From positions 310,001 to 374,000 of the forward strand of contig NZ_LIXI01000007.1 in NCBI RefSeq assembly GCF_001905595.1: 64,000 bases of DNA. Reading direction: 5' to 3'. The stretch is from Streptomyces sp. CB00316. GTDB lineage: Bacteria; Actinomycetota; Actinomycetes; Streptomycetales; Streptomycetaceae. Position numbers and translations under genes: made by a program. This document shows positions 17,552 through 24,952 of this stretch, piece by piece; position 1 is the first letter of the stretch, and the number at the start of each line of letters is the position of its first letter. Below the pieces are notes generated by a model. The model did no database searches. It saw only the letters and a program-made list of their open reading frames with translations, and was not told where the DNA came from.

Positions 17552-17769
17552 GCACTCTGAGCCCGCCCGTTTCGGTATCGGTCAACGGGGAGCCGCGCGT
17601 CCTCGACGCGGGCACCGCGCTGGACCGCCTGGTCGCCACCCTGACCACCGCGCCCTCCGGCGTCGCCGCCGCCGTCAACGAGTGCGTCGTGCCGCGCGGG
17701 CAGTGGGCCGCCACCACGCTCGGCGAGGGCGACCGCGTCGAGGTCCTGACCGCCGTGCAGGGAGGCTGA
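17548..17769 (+). CDS. thiS: Sulfur carrier protein ThiS
   Basis: A 73-residue ubiquitin-like carrier whose C-terminal Gly-Gly (LTAVQGG) is adenylated and converted to a thiocarboxylate that gives sulfur to the thiazole ring. The VSVNGEPRVLDAGTAL opening and GDRVEVLTAVQGG end are typical. Its start overlaps the thiO stop (ATGA) and thiG begins two bases after its stop, so the three are co-translated. No thiF or moeB activating enzyme is in the window. Confidence 0.95.
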   Translation: MSTLSPPVSVSVNGEPRVLDAGTALDRLVATLTTAPSGVAAAVNECVVPRGQWAATTLGEGDRVEVLTAVQGG

Positions 17770-17771
17770 CC

Positions 17772-18566
17772 GTGTCCGACGACGCCTTCACCCTGGGACC
17801 CGCCACCTTCGGCTCCCGGCTGATCATGGGCACCGGCGGGGCGCCGAGCCTGGAGGTGCTGGAGCGGTCGCTGATCGCCTCCGGTACGGAGCTGACCACC
17901 GTCGCCATGCGCAGGCTCGACCCGACCGTGCAGGGCTCGGTCCTCTCCGTGCTGGAGCGGCTCTCCATCCAGGTACTGCCGAACACGGCGGGCTGCTTCA
18001 CCGCGGGTGAGGCGGTGCTGACCGCCCGGCTGGCCCGGGAGGCGCTCGGCACCGGCTGGGTCAAGCTGGAGGTGGTGGCTGACGAGCGGACGCTGCTGCC
18101 CGACCCGATCGAGCTGCTGGACGCGGCGGAACTCCTGGTCGACGACGGGTTCACCGTGCTGCCGTACACCAACGACGACCCGGTACTGGCCCGGAAGCTG
18201 GAGGACGTCGGGTGCGCGGCGATCATGCCGCTCGGCTCCCCCATCGGCTCCGGGCTCGGCATCCGCAACCCGCACAACTTCGAGCTGATCGTGGAGCGGG
18301 CCGGGGTGCCGGTGATCCTGGACGCGGGGGCCGGGACCGCGTCGGACGCGGCGCTGGCGATGGAGCTGGGGTGCGCGGCCGTGATGCTCGCCTCGGCGGT
18401 GACCCGGGCGCAGGAGCCGGAGCTGATGGCCGCCGCGATGCGGCACGCGGTGGACGGCGGGCGCCTGGCGTACCGGGCGGGCCGCATCCCGCGCCGGCAC
18501 TTCGCCGAGGCCTCGTCGCCGGTGGACGGGCGGGCGGCGCTCGACCCGGAGCGCCCGGCGTTCTGA
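17772..18566 (+). CDS. thiG: Thiazole synthase
   Basis: A 264-residue TIM-barrel enzyme that builds the thiazole phosphate from deoxyxylulose phosphate, dehydroglycine and ThiS thiocarboxylate. Landmarks: FGSRLIMGTGGAPSLEVLER, LPNTAGCFTAGEAVLTARLA, the Schiff-base Lys in WVKLEVVAD, and the phosphate site IMPLGSPIGSGLGIRNPHN followed by VPVILDAGAGTASDAALAME. GTG 17772 follows the ribosome-site-like GGAGG at the end of thiS. It is the last gene of the riboswitch-controlled operon. Confidence 0.95.
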   Translation: MSDDAFTLGPATFGSRLIMGTGGAPSLEVLERSLIASGTELTTVAMRRLDPTVQGSVLSVLERLSIQVLPNTAGCFTAGEAVLTARLAREALGTGWVKLEVVADERTLLPDPIELLDAAELLVDDGFTVLPYTNDDPVLARKLEDVGCAAIMPLGSPIGSGLGIRNPHNFELIVERAGVPVILDAGAGTASDAALAMELGCAAVMLASAVTRAQEPELMAAAMRHAVDGGRLAYRAGRIPRRHFAEASSPVDGRAALDPERPAF

Positions 18567-18667
18567 GGTCTCCCGCGCCCCGGACCTGGGGCGTGTCCCT
18601 GTCACGGATCGGCTGCAGAACAGCCCCGGGAATGCCCCGGCCCGTCCGGGGTGTCGGTGGCGGCTCG

Positions 18668-18673
18668 TAGACT
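18668..18673 (+). promoter_or_regulatory. -10 box, leaderless kinase transcript
   Basis: TAGACT ends six bases before the GTG start at 18680. The same hexamer, at seven bases, precedes the oxidoreductase gene that starts at 15809 on the other strand. Confidence 0.55.
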
Positions 18674-18679
18674 CTCGGG

Positions 18680-20608
18680 GTGGACACGACCCTCCAGGAC
18701 CCTCTCGTCGGGCAGCTGCTCGACGGCCGGTATCGCATTGAGGCGCGCATCGCCGTCGGCGGGATGGCCACGGTCTACCGGGCCGTGGACACCCGCCTGG
18801 ACCGGGTACTCGCCCTCAAGGTGATGCACCCGGCGCTCGCCGTCGACGCCGCCTTCGTCGAGCGGTTCATCCGCGAGGCCAAGTCGGTGGCCCGGCTGGC
18901 CCACCCCAACGTCGTCGCGGTCTTCGACCAGGGCGCCCAGGGCGCGTACGTCTACCTCGCGATGGAGTATGTGGCGGGCTGCACCCTGCGCGACGTCCTG
19001 CGCGAGCGCGGCGCCCTCCAGCCCCGGGCCGCCCTGGACATCCTGGAGCCGGTGCTCGCCGCGCTCGGCGCCGCGCACCGGGCGGGGTTCGTGCACCGCG
19101 ACATGAAGCCGGAGAACGTCCTGATAGGGGACGACGGCCGGGTCAAGGTCGCCGACTTCGGCCTGGTCAGGGCGGTCGGCACGGCCACCGACACCACCGG
19201 TTCGCTGCTGGGCACGGTGTCGTATCTGGCGCCCGAGCAGATCGAGCACGGCACCGCCGACACCCGCAGTGATGTGTACGCCTGCGGGGTCGTCCTGTAC
19301 GAGATGCTGACCGGCGCCAAGCCGCACACCGGTGAGAACGCCGCCCAGGTCATCTACCAGCACCTCAACACCGACGTCCCGGCCCCGTCCGCCGTCGTGC
19401 CGGGGCTCCCCGTCGCGCTGGACAGCCTGGTGGCGAGCGCGACCGCCCGCAACCCCGAGGTGCGCCCGCACGACGCGGTCCTGCTGCTGGCCGAGGCCCG
19501 TGAGGCCCGTGCCGGGCTGACCGAGGCCGAGCTGGACGCCGTACCGCCGCAGGCGCTGTCGGACAAGCACGACGGGGCCCGGGACCGTACGAGCGTGATC
19601 CCGCGGGCCCTTCCGGTGGACGGCGACGGCGGCGCGGTGCACCGCACCAGCCGCCTGGAGATGCCGCCGCCCCTCGCCCCGCCCCGGCGCAGGGCCGCCC
19701 GGCGGGGCCCGGTCGGCGGACGGCACCGCAAGCTGATCACGATCATCACCGCCGTCCTGCTGACGCTCGGCGTCGGTGCGGGCGTCTGGTACATCAACTC
19801 GGGCCAGTTCACCCAGGTCCCCTCACTGCTCGGCCAGACCCAGAAGGTGGCGGAGCAGCGGCTCGCGGACGAGGGGCTCGGGCTGAAGGGCGTGGAGCGG
19901 GTCTTCAGCGACACCGTCGAGCGGGGCTCGGTGGTCGGCAGCGACCCCGCCTCCGGCGACCGGATCCGGGGCAACGGCTCGGTGAAGCTCGTCGTCTCGC
20001 GCGGCCCGGAGATCGTCCGGGTCCCCGATGTCGCGGGGTCCTCCCTGGCGGACGCCCGGCGCTCCCTGAAGAAGGTGGGCCTGGCCCCCGGCATGGTGGC
20101 CAAGGAGTTCAGCGAGGACGTGGCGCGCGGTGAGGTGATCCGTACGGATCCCCGCGCGGGCACCGACCGGAACCCCGACACGGCCGTGGCCCTGGTCGTC
20201 AGCAAGGGCAGTCCCGTCGACGTCCCGGACGTCACCGGCCTCTCGGTCGAGGACGCCACCGCGGAGCTGGCGGAGGAGGGGCTGAAGGTGGAGGTGCTGC
20301 CCGGCCGGGTCCACTCCTCCGAGGCCGACGGGGACATCGCGAAGCAGTCCCCCGGCGCGGGCGCCGATGCGGCGGAGGGCGACACCATCGAGCTGACCGT
20401 CTCCAAGGGCCCCCGGATGCTGGACGTCCCCGACGTCACCGGGCGGGACGTCGACGAGGCCCGGGCCACCCTGGAGGAGGCGGGCTTCGAGGTGAAGGTC
20501 GACCGGCCGTTCCTCTCCTTCGGCAACACCATCGCGAGCCAGTCCGTGGAGGGCGGCGAGCAGGCCCCCGAGGGCTCCACCATCACCATCAGGACCAAGG
20601 GGTTCTAG
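18680..20608 (+). CDS. PASTA-domain Ser/Thr protein kinase, PknL-like
   Basis: A 642-residue membrane kinase. The kinase domain has a Gly loop VGGMATVY, Lys47 (LALKVM), catalytic HRDMKPEN with Asp141, DFG at 159-161 and YLAPEQ. A Pro/Arg-rich linker leads to one membrane helix (about 352-372, LITIITAVLLTLGVGAGVWY). Four extracellular PASTA repeats follow (units opening FTQVPSLLG, VRVPDVAGSS, VDVPDVTGLS and LDVPDVTGRD). PASTA domains usually sense peptidoglycan fragments or lipid II. Neighbouring synteny with an Rv2175c-like gene points to PknL rather than PknB. The intracellular targets are unknown, the Rv2175c-like protein being the best candidate. Confidence 0.95.
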   Translation: MDTTLQDPLVGQLLDGRYRIEARIAVGGMATVYRAVDTRLDRVLALKVMHPALAVDAAFVERFIREAKSVARLAHPNVVAVFDQGAQGAYVYLAMEYVAGCTLRDVLRERGALQPRAALDILEPVLAALGAAHRAGFVHRDMKPENVLIGDDGRVKVADFGLVRAVGTATDTTGSLLGTVSYLAPEQIEHGTADTRSDVYACGVVLYEMLTGAKPHTGENAAQVIYQHLNTDVPAPSAVVPGLPVALDSLVASATARNPEVRPHDAVLLLAEAREARAGLTEAELDAVPPQALSDKHDGARDRTSVIPRALPVDGDGGAVHRTSRLEMPPPLAPPRRRAARRGPVGGRHRKLITIITAVLLTLGVGAGVWYINSGQFTQVPSLLGQTQKVAEQRLADEGLGLKGVERVFSDTVERGSVVGSDPASGDRIRGNGSVKLVVSRGPEIVRVPDVAGSSLADARRSLKKVGLAPGMVAKEFSEDVARGEVIRTDPRAGTDRNPDTAVALVVSKGSPVDVPDVTGLSVEDATAELAEEGLKVEVLPGRVHSSEADGDIAKQSPGAGADAAEGDTIELTVSKGPRMLDVPDVTGRDVDEARATLEEAGFEVKVDRPFLSFGNTIASQSVEGGEQAPEGSTITIRTKGF

Positions 20609-20636
20609 GACGACATGCGACAGCCGGAAGCGATCC

Positions 20637-21515
20637 ATGCGTAACCTCGTGGGCAACCCGCGTAACCCTGTGGGCGGACATGTCCCGGTGGCCGGCGGCC
20701 TGGCCAAGGTCGGTCTGGAGTACGCCCGTGAGCTGGCGGCCGAGGCCGTGCAGGTCTTCGTCGCCAACCCGCGCGGCTGGGCGACGCCCACCGGGAACCC
20801 GGCCCAGGACGAGCTCTTCCGCGCGGAGTGCGCGGCGGCGTCGATACCGGCGTACGTCCACGCCCCGTATCTGATCAACTTCGGCTCGCACACCGAGGCC
20901 ACGGTCGAGAAATCCGTGGATTCCCTGCGCCACTCGCTGCGACGGGCCCGGAAGATCGGCGCGCTGGGCGTGGTGGTGCACACCGGCTCGGCGACGGGCG
21001 GGCGGCCCCGCTCCGAGGCGCTGGCCCAGGTGCGGGAGCACATGCGGCCGCTGCTGGACGAGCTGACCCACGACGACGACCCGTACCTGTTGCTGGAGTC
21101 CACCGCGGGCCAGGGTTCCTCGCTCTGCTCCCGTACGTGGGACTTCGGGCCGTACTTCGAGGCGCTGGACTCCCACCCCAGGCTGGGCATCTGCCTGGAC
21201 ACCTGCCACATCTACGCGGCGGGGCACGACCTGGCCGGCCCCTCGGGGATGCGGCAGACACTCGACCTGCTGGTGGAGACGGTCGGTGAGGGGCGGCTGA
21301 AGCTGATCCATGCCAACGACTCCAAGGACGTCGTGGGCGCCCACAAGGACCGGCACGAGAACATCGGCGCCGGTCACATCGGGGCGGAGCCCTTCCGGGA
21401 GCTGTTCGCGCACCCGGCGACCGAGGGCGTACCGCTGATCATCGAGACGCCCGGCGGCAAGGAGGGGCACGCGGCGGACGTGGCCCGCCTCAAAGCCCTC
21501 CGGAAGACCCGCTAG
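20637..21515 (+). CDS. nfo: Endonuclease IV (AP endonuclease)
   Basis: A 292-residue TIM-barrel DNA repair enzyme that cuts 5' of abasic sites using three metal ions. Metal ligands are recognisable in YVHAPYLIN, GVVVHTGS, LLLESTAGQ, GICLDTCHIYAAG, HANDSKD, the segment RHENIGAGHIG and LIIETPGG. The N terminus carries NLVGNPRNPVGGHVPVAGG, slightly longer than usual. It ends on TAG at 21513-21515, which overlaps the stop codon of the facing gene. No repair operon is visible; it follows the kinase gene by 28 bases and may be cotranscribed. Confidence 0.9.
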   Translation: MRNLVGNPRNPVGGHVPVAGGLAKVGLEYARELAAEAVQVFVANPRGWATPTGNPAQDELFRAECAAASIPAYVHAPYLINFGSHTEATVEKSVDSLRHSLRRARKIGALGVVVHTGSATGGRPRSEALAQVREHMRPLLDELTHDDDPYLLLESTAGQGSSLCSRTWDFGPYFEALDSHPRLGICLDTCHIYAAGHDLAGPSGMRQTLDLLVETVGEGRLKLIHANDSKDVVGAHKDRHENIGAGHIGAEPFRELFAHPATEGVPLIIETPGGKEGHAADVARLKALRKTR

Positions 21516-22144
21516 AGCTCGGGGCCGTCCCCGGGCTCCTCCTGGTAGGAGTAGCGCTGCTCGCTCCAGGGGTCGCCGATGTTGTGGTAGCCCCGCTCCT
21601 CCCAGAATCCGCGCCGGTCGGTCGTCATGTACTCCACGCCCCGGACCCATTTCGGGCCCTTCCAGGCGTACAGGTGCGGGACGACGAGGCGGAGCGGGAA
21701 GCCGTGTTCGGCGGTGAGGAGCTCGCCGTCCTTGTGGGTGGCGAAGAGGGTGCGCTCGGAGGCGAAGTCGTCCAGGCGCAGGTTCGAGGAGAAGCCGTAC
21801 TCGGCCCAGACCATCACATGGGTGACGTCGGGCGCGGGCGGTGCCAGGTCGAGCACCGTGCGGGCGAGGACTCCGCCCCATTCGGCGCCGATCATGCTGA
21901 ACTTCGTCACGCAGTGCAGATCGGCGACGACCGAGGAGAACGGCAGCGCCGAGAAGTCCTGGTGGTTCCAGCAGTGCTTGTCGCCGTCGGCGGTGGCCCC
22001 GAAGACCCGGAACTCCCAGCGCTCGGGCCTGAACTTGGGAACGGGCCCGTAGTGGGTGACCGGCCACCCGCGCTGCAGTCGCTGTCCCGGCGGAAGCTCG
22101 GACTGCTCTGATTCGCGGTATTCCCGGCTTTCCGGCTGACCCAT
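21512..22144 (-). CDS. Sulfite-oxidase-like molybdopterin oxidoreductase
   Basis: A 210-residue protein matching the molybdopterin-binding core of the sulfite oxidase/MsrP group. The molybdenum-ligand Cys is in ADLHCVTKFSMIGAEW. Further landmarks are FGATADG, HGFPLRLVVPHLYAWKGPKWV and the final WEERGYHNIGDPW. It lacks a Tat signal, a dimerisation domain and a heme domain, so it should be a soluble cytoplasmic version. Substrate unknown. It converges on endonuclease IV, the two sharing a CTAG as overlapping stop codons. Confidence 0.85.
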   Translation of the reverse strand: MGQPESREYRESEQSELPPGQRLQRGWPVTHYGPVPKFRPERWEFRVFGATADGDKHCWNHQDFSALPFSSVVADLHCVTKFSMIGAEWGGVLARTVLDLAPPAPDVTHVMVWAEYGFSSNLRLDDFASERTLFATHKDGELLTAEHGFPLRLVVPHLYAWKGPKWVRGVEYMTTDRRGFWEERGYHNIGDPWSEQRYSYQEEPGDGPEL

Positions 22145-22296
22145 GCTTCCATGGTGACAGACAGGCAGGGGTGGTCATGACCAGGGCAGACCCCCATGGG
22201 GTCAACTCGTACTAAGCGTGCACTTACTGGACGGCCGGTGAGTGCGGTGCGAGGATGCGGCCACCTTGTCGATCACGCTTGGAAGGAGCCTCTGCG

Positions 22297-22776
22297 ATGC
22301 AGGGCGACCCCGAGGTCCTTGAGTTCCTCAATGAACAGCTGACCGCCGAACTGACCGCCATCAACCAGTACTTCCTGCACGCGAAGATGCAGGAGAACTT
22401 CGGCTGGACCAAGCTCGCCAAGTACACCCGGGCCGAGTCCTTCGACGAGATGAAGCACGCCGAGACCCTCACGGACCGGATCCTGTTCCTGGACGGGCTG
22501 CCGAACTACCAGCGGCTCTTCCACGTCCGGGTGGGCCAGACGGTCACCGAGATGTTCCAGGCGGACCGCCAGGTCGAGGTGGAGGCGATCGACCGCCTCA
22601 AGCGCGGGATCGTGGTGATGCGCGCCAAGGGGGACATCACCTCGGCGAACATCTTCGAGTCGATCCTGGAGGACGAGGAGCACCACATCGACTACCTCGA
22701 CACCCAGCTGGAGCTGGTGGAGAAGCTCGGTGAGCCGCTCTACATCGCGCAGCTGATCGAGCAGCCGGAGAGCTGA
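22297..22776 (+). CDS. bfr: Bacterioferritin
   Basis: A 159-residue four-helix-bundle iron store that forms 24-subunit shells with heme between subunits. It starts MQGDPEVLEFLNEQLTAELT. The heme ligand Met52 (DEMKHAE) and ferroxidase residues Glu18, Glu51, His54 and the later EDEEHHIDYL are all present, so both iron oxidation and heme binding should be intact. Convergent with the bacterioferritin-associated ferredoxin gene bfd only 22 bases away, whose product probably releases the stored iron. Confidence 0.95.
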   Translation: MQGDPEVLEFLNEQLTAELTAINQYFLHAKMQENFGWTKLAKYTRAESFDEMKHAETLTDRILFLDGLPNYQRLFHVRVGQTVTEMFQADRQVEVEAIDRLKRGIVVMRAKGDITSANIFESILEDEEHHIDYLDTQLELVEKLGEPLYIAQLIEQPES

Positions 22777-22798
22777 GCCGACGCGTTACGAGGAGTGG

Positions 22799-23131
22799 TC
22801 AGGCGGCGTCGGAGAGCTGGACGTCCCGGATCGCGGAGAGGGCGACCCCCGCTGTGACCGGCGTCCCGACCGGTGCGGTGTCCGGGTGGGTGACCGATGC
22901 CGCTGCGGGGACCGGGTGCGTGCCGGACGCCGCCACGGACTCCCGCTGCCGGCCCACGAGGTCGCGGCGCGAGCAGTCACGCCCCAGCAGGGCCTGGATC
23001 CGGCGTACACAGCCGCCGCAGTCCGTACCGGCCTTGCAGGCCGAGGCGATCTGACGCGGGGTGCAGGCCCCGGCGTCCGCGTGCTTCTTGACCTGCGCCT
23101 CGGTGATGCCGAAGCAGGAGCAGACGTACAT
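22799..23131 (-). CDS. bfd: Bacterioferritin-associated [2Fe-2S] ferredoxin
   Basis: A 110-residue protein whose first 50 residues are a BFD-like [2Fe-2S] domain: CSCFGITEAQVKKH and, further on, ACKAGTDCGGCVRRIQALLG supply the four Cys. The rest is a Pro/Ala/Val-rich extension without recognisable domain, longer than the roughly 65 residues of the E. coli protein. ATG 23131 is preferred for its GGGAGG site; GTG 23140 is the alternative. It should pass electrons to bacterioferritin to free iron. An iron box lies upstream, so it is expected to be induced on iron shortage. Confidence 0.85.
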   Translation of the reverse strand: MYVCSCFGITEAQVKKHADAGACTPRQIASACKAGTDCGGCVRRIQALLGRDCSRRDLVGRQRESVAASGTHPVPAAASVTHPDTAPVGTPVTAGVALSAIRDVQLSDAA

Positions 23132-23178
23132 GCGGTTCACCTCCCTGCGGGCCGGTCACTGTGCCGTCCCCGTCTTCG

Positions 23179-23197
23179 TCGGTGAGGCTAACCTAAC
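23179..23197 (-). promoter_or_regulatory. DtxR/DmdR-type iron box upstream of bfd
   Basis: Read on the minus strand, TTAGGTTAGCCTCACCGAC agrees with the actinobacterial iron-box consensus TTAGGTTAGSCTAACCTAA at 16 of 19 positions. It lies about 50 bases before the bfd start, where an iron-loaded DmdR repressor could block transcription. Confidence 0.75.
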
Positions 23198-23237
23198 CTT
23201 ACCCGCCTGGCGAGGCGCGCAAAAGCCCGGAGACGGA

Positions 23238-23274
23238 CTGTGGGGCACGGATCACATGGATCCGTGCCCCACAG
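23238..23274. terminator. Perfect 16-bp hairpin after the DAHP synthase gene
   Basis: CTGTGGGGCACGGATC (23238-23253) pairs perfectly with GATCCGTGCCCCACAG (23259-23274) around an ACATG loop. It lies about 30 bases after the DAHP synthase stop and before the bfd promoter region. Confidence 0.85.
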
Positions 23275-23305
23275 GTGCGACCGACGGGAATATCCGCCGG
23301 ACCGC

Positions 23306-24658
23306 TTACTGGTCGCGGTACATCTCGGCGACCAGGAACGCCAGGTCCAGGGACTGGCTGCGGTTGAGCCGCGGGTCGCAGGCCGTCTCGTAGCGCTGGT
23401 GCAGGTCGTCCACGAAGATCTCGTGGCCGCCGCCCACGCACTCGGTGACGTCGTCGCCGGTCAGCTCCACGTGGATGCCGCCCGGGTGGGTGCCGAGGCC
23501 CTTGTGGACCTCGAAGAAGCCCTTGACCTCGTCCAGGACGTCGTCGAAGCGGCGCGTCTTGTGGCCGGAGGCGGCCTCGAAGGTGTTGCCGTGCATCGGG
23601 TCGGTCACCCACGCCACGGTGGCGCCGGAGGCGGTGACCTTCTCGACCAGCTCGGGGAGCTTGTCGCGGACCTTGTCGGCGCCCATGCGGACGATGAAGG
23701 TCAGCCGGCCGGGCTCGCGCTCGGGGTCCAGGCGGTCTACGTAGCCGAGCGCCTCGTCGACGGTGGTCGTCGGGCCGAGCTTGATGCCGATCGGGTTGCG
23801 GACCTTGGAGGCGAACTCGATGTGCGCGCCGTCCATCTGCCGGGTGCGCTCACCGATCCAGACCATGTGGCCTGAGGTGTCGTACAGCTCGCCGGTGCGC
23901 GAGTCGGTGCGGGTCAGCGCCGTCTCGTAGTCCAGCAGCAGCGCCTCGTGCGACGCGTAGAACTCGACCGCCTTGAACTCGGCCGGGTCGGTGCCGCACG
24001 CCTTCATGAAGTTGAGCGCGTTGTCGATCTCGCGGGCCAGGGCCTCGTAGCGCTGGCCTGCGGGGGACGACTTCACGAAGTCCTGGTTCCAGGCGTGCAC
24101 CTGGCGCAGGTCCGCGTAACCACCGGTGGTGAAGGCACGCACCAGGTTCAGCGTGGAGGAGGACGCGTGGTACATCTGCTTCAGCCGCGCCGGGTCCGGG
24201 ATCCGGGCCTTCTCGGTGAAGGCGAAGCCGTTCACCGAGTCGCCCCGATAGGTCGGCAGGGTCACGCCGTCGCGGGTCTCGGTCGATTTGGAGCGCGGCT
24301 TGGAGTACTGGCCCGCGATCCGGCCGACCTTCACCACGGGCACGGAGGCCGCGTAGGTCAGGACGGCGCTCATCTGGAGCAGCGTCTTCAGCTTGGCCCG
24401 GATGTGCTCGGCGGACACGGCGTCGAAGGCCTCGGCGCAGTCGCCGCCCTGCAGCAGGAACGCCTCGCCCTTGGCGACGGCTCCCAGGCGGGCGCGCAGC
24501 TGGTCGCACTCGCCCGCGAAGACGAGCGGCGGATACGACGCGAGGTCCGCGAGTACATCGCGCAGGGCCTCGGAGTCGGGGTACTCGGGCTGCTGCGCCG
24601 CGGGAAGGTCTCGCCAGGTGTTGCCACCGGCGACGGAGGTATTGGCGTTCACGGTCAC
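23306..24658 (-). CDS. aroH: Class II 3-deoxy-7-phosphoheptulonate (DAHP) synthase
   Basis: A 450-residue enzyme for the first step of aromatic synthesis: phosphoenolpyruvate plus erythrose 4-phosphate to DAHP. It is the plant-like class II type, with FAGECDQLRARLG, FLLQGGDCAEAFD, VVKVGRIAGQYSKPRS and GPTTTVDEALGYV, then VTDPMHGNTFE and the metal-binding C-terminal segment. GTG 24658 lies seven bases after TAATGT (24666-24671, minus strand), a likely leaderless start; an upstream extension in frame has no family similarity. It is divergent from the trp leader and fused anthranilate synthase, which use its pathway product chorismate. Confidence 0.95.
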   Translation of the reverse strand: MTVNANTSVAGGNTWRDLPAAQQPEYPDSEALRDVLADLASYPPLVFAGECDQLRARLGAVAKGEAFLLQGGDCAEAFDAVSAEHIRAKLKTLLQMSAVLTYAASVPVVKVGRIAGQYSKPRSKSTETRDGVTLPTYRGDSVNGFAFTEKARIPDPARLKQMYHASSSTLNLVRAFTTGGYADLRQVHAWNQDFVKSSPAGQRYEALAREIDNALNFMKACGTDPAEFKAVEFYASHEALLLDYETALTRTDSRTGELYDTSGHMVWIGERTRQMDGAHIEFASKVRNPIGIKLGPTTTVDEALGYVDRLDPEREPGRLTFIVRMGADKVRDKLPELVEKVTASGATVAWVTDPMHGNTFEAASGHKTRRFDDVLDEVKGFFEVHKGLGTHPGGIHVELTGDDVTECVGGGHEIFVDDLHQRYETACDPRLNRSQSLDLAFLVAEMYRDQ

Positions 24659-24742
24659 GCGTACAACATTACGGGGTCGCGGGGGGCGTCCATGCGAGCG
24701 CTCAATAGTTGAGACACCCGCTCCGATGCCCGGAACGTCCGC

Positions 24743-24748
24743 TAGGGT
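24743..24748 (+). promoter_or_regulatory. -10 box of the trp leader transcript
   Basis: TAGGGT ends six bases before the ATG of the leader peptide, so the leader peptide itself would be at the extreme 5' end of the mRNA. It is back to back with the DAHP synthase promoter (24666-24671). Confidence 0.55.
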
Positions 24749-24754
24749 CGCAGC

Positions 24755-24823
24755 ATGTCGACGCGAAAGATCCAGATCTCGATCCAGAACTGGTGGTGGA
24801 CCGCTCATCCGGCGGCCCGCTGA
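24755..24823 (+). CDS. trpL: trp leader peptide with three consecutive Trp codons
   Basis: A 22-codon reading frame whose product begins MSTRKIQISIQN and continues WWWTAHPAAR before TGA. The three TGG codons are at 24791-24799. It sits 129 bases before the fused anthranilate synthase gene. Ribosome stalling at the Trp codons under Trp shortage would leave GGCGGCC (24811-24817) free to pair with GGCCGCC (24850-24856), preventing the terminator at 24848-24870. With ample Trp the ribosome moves on to the stop codon and covers the first segment. It is a regulatory peptide with no expected function of its own. Confidence 0.92.
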   Translation: MSTRKIQISIQNWWWTAHPAAR

Positions 24824-24847
24824 CTCATCGCGCTGACACACTTCGCG

Positions 24848-24870
24848 AAGGCCGCCCGAGGGGCGGCCTT
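24848..24870 (+). terminator. trpL: trp attenuator terminator
   Basis: AAGGCCGCCC (24848-24857) pairs perfectly with GGGCGGCCTT (24861-24870) around a GAG loop. Its 5' arm contains GGCCGCC, which can alternatively pair with GGCGGCC at 24811-24817 just before the leader peptide stop, giving the antiterminator. No long U-run follows. Confidence 0.85.
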
Positions 24871-24952
24871 ATCCGCGTTTCGGAGCCGTTCCTCTCCCCC
24901 GTGAGTCCTGTACGAAGCCCTCGTACGGACCGTCCGGAAGGAACCCGTTCCC

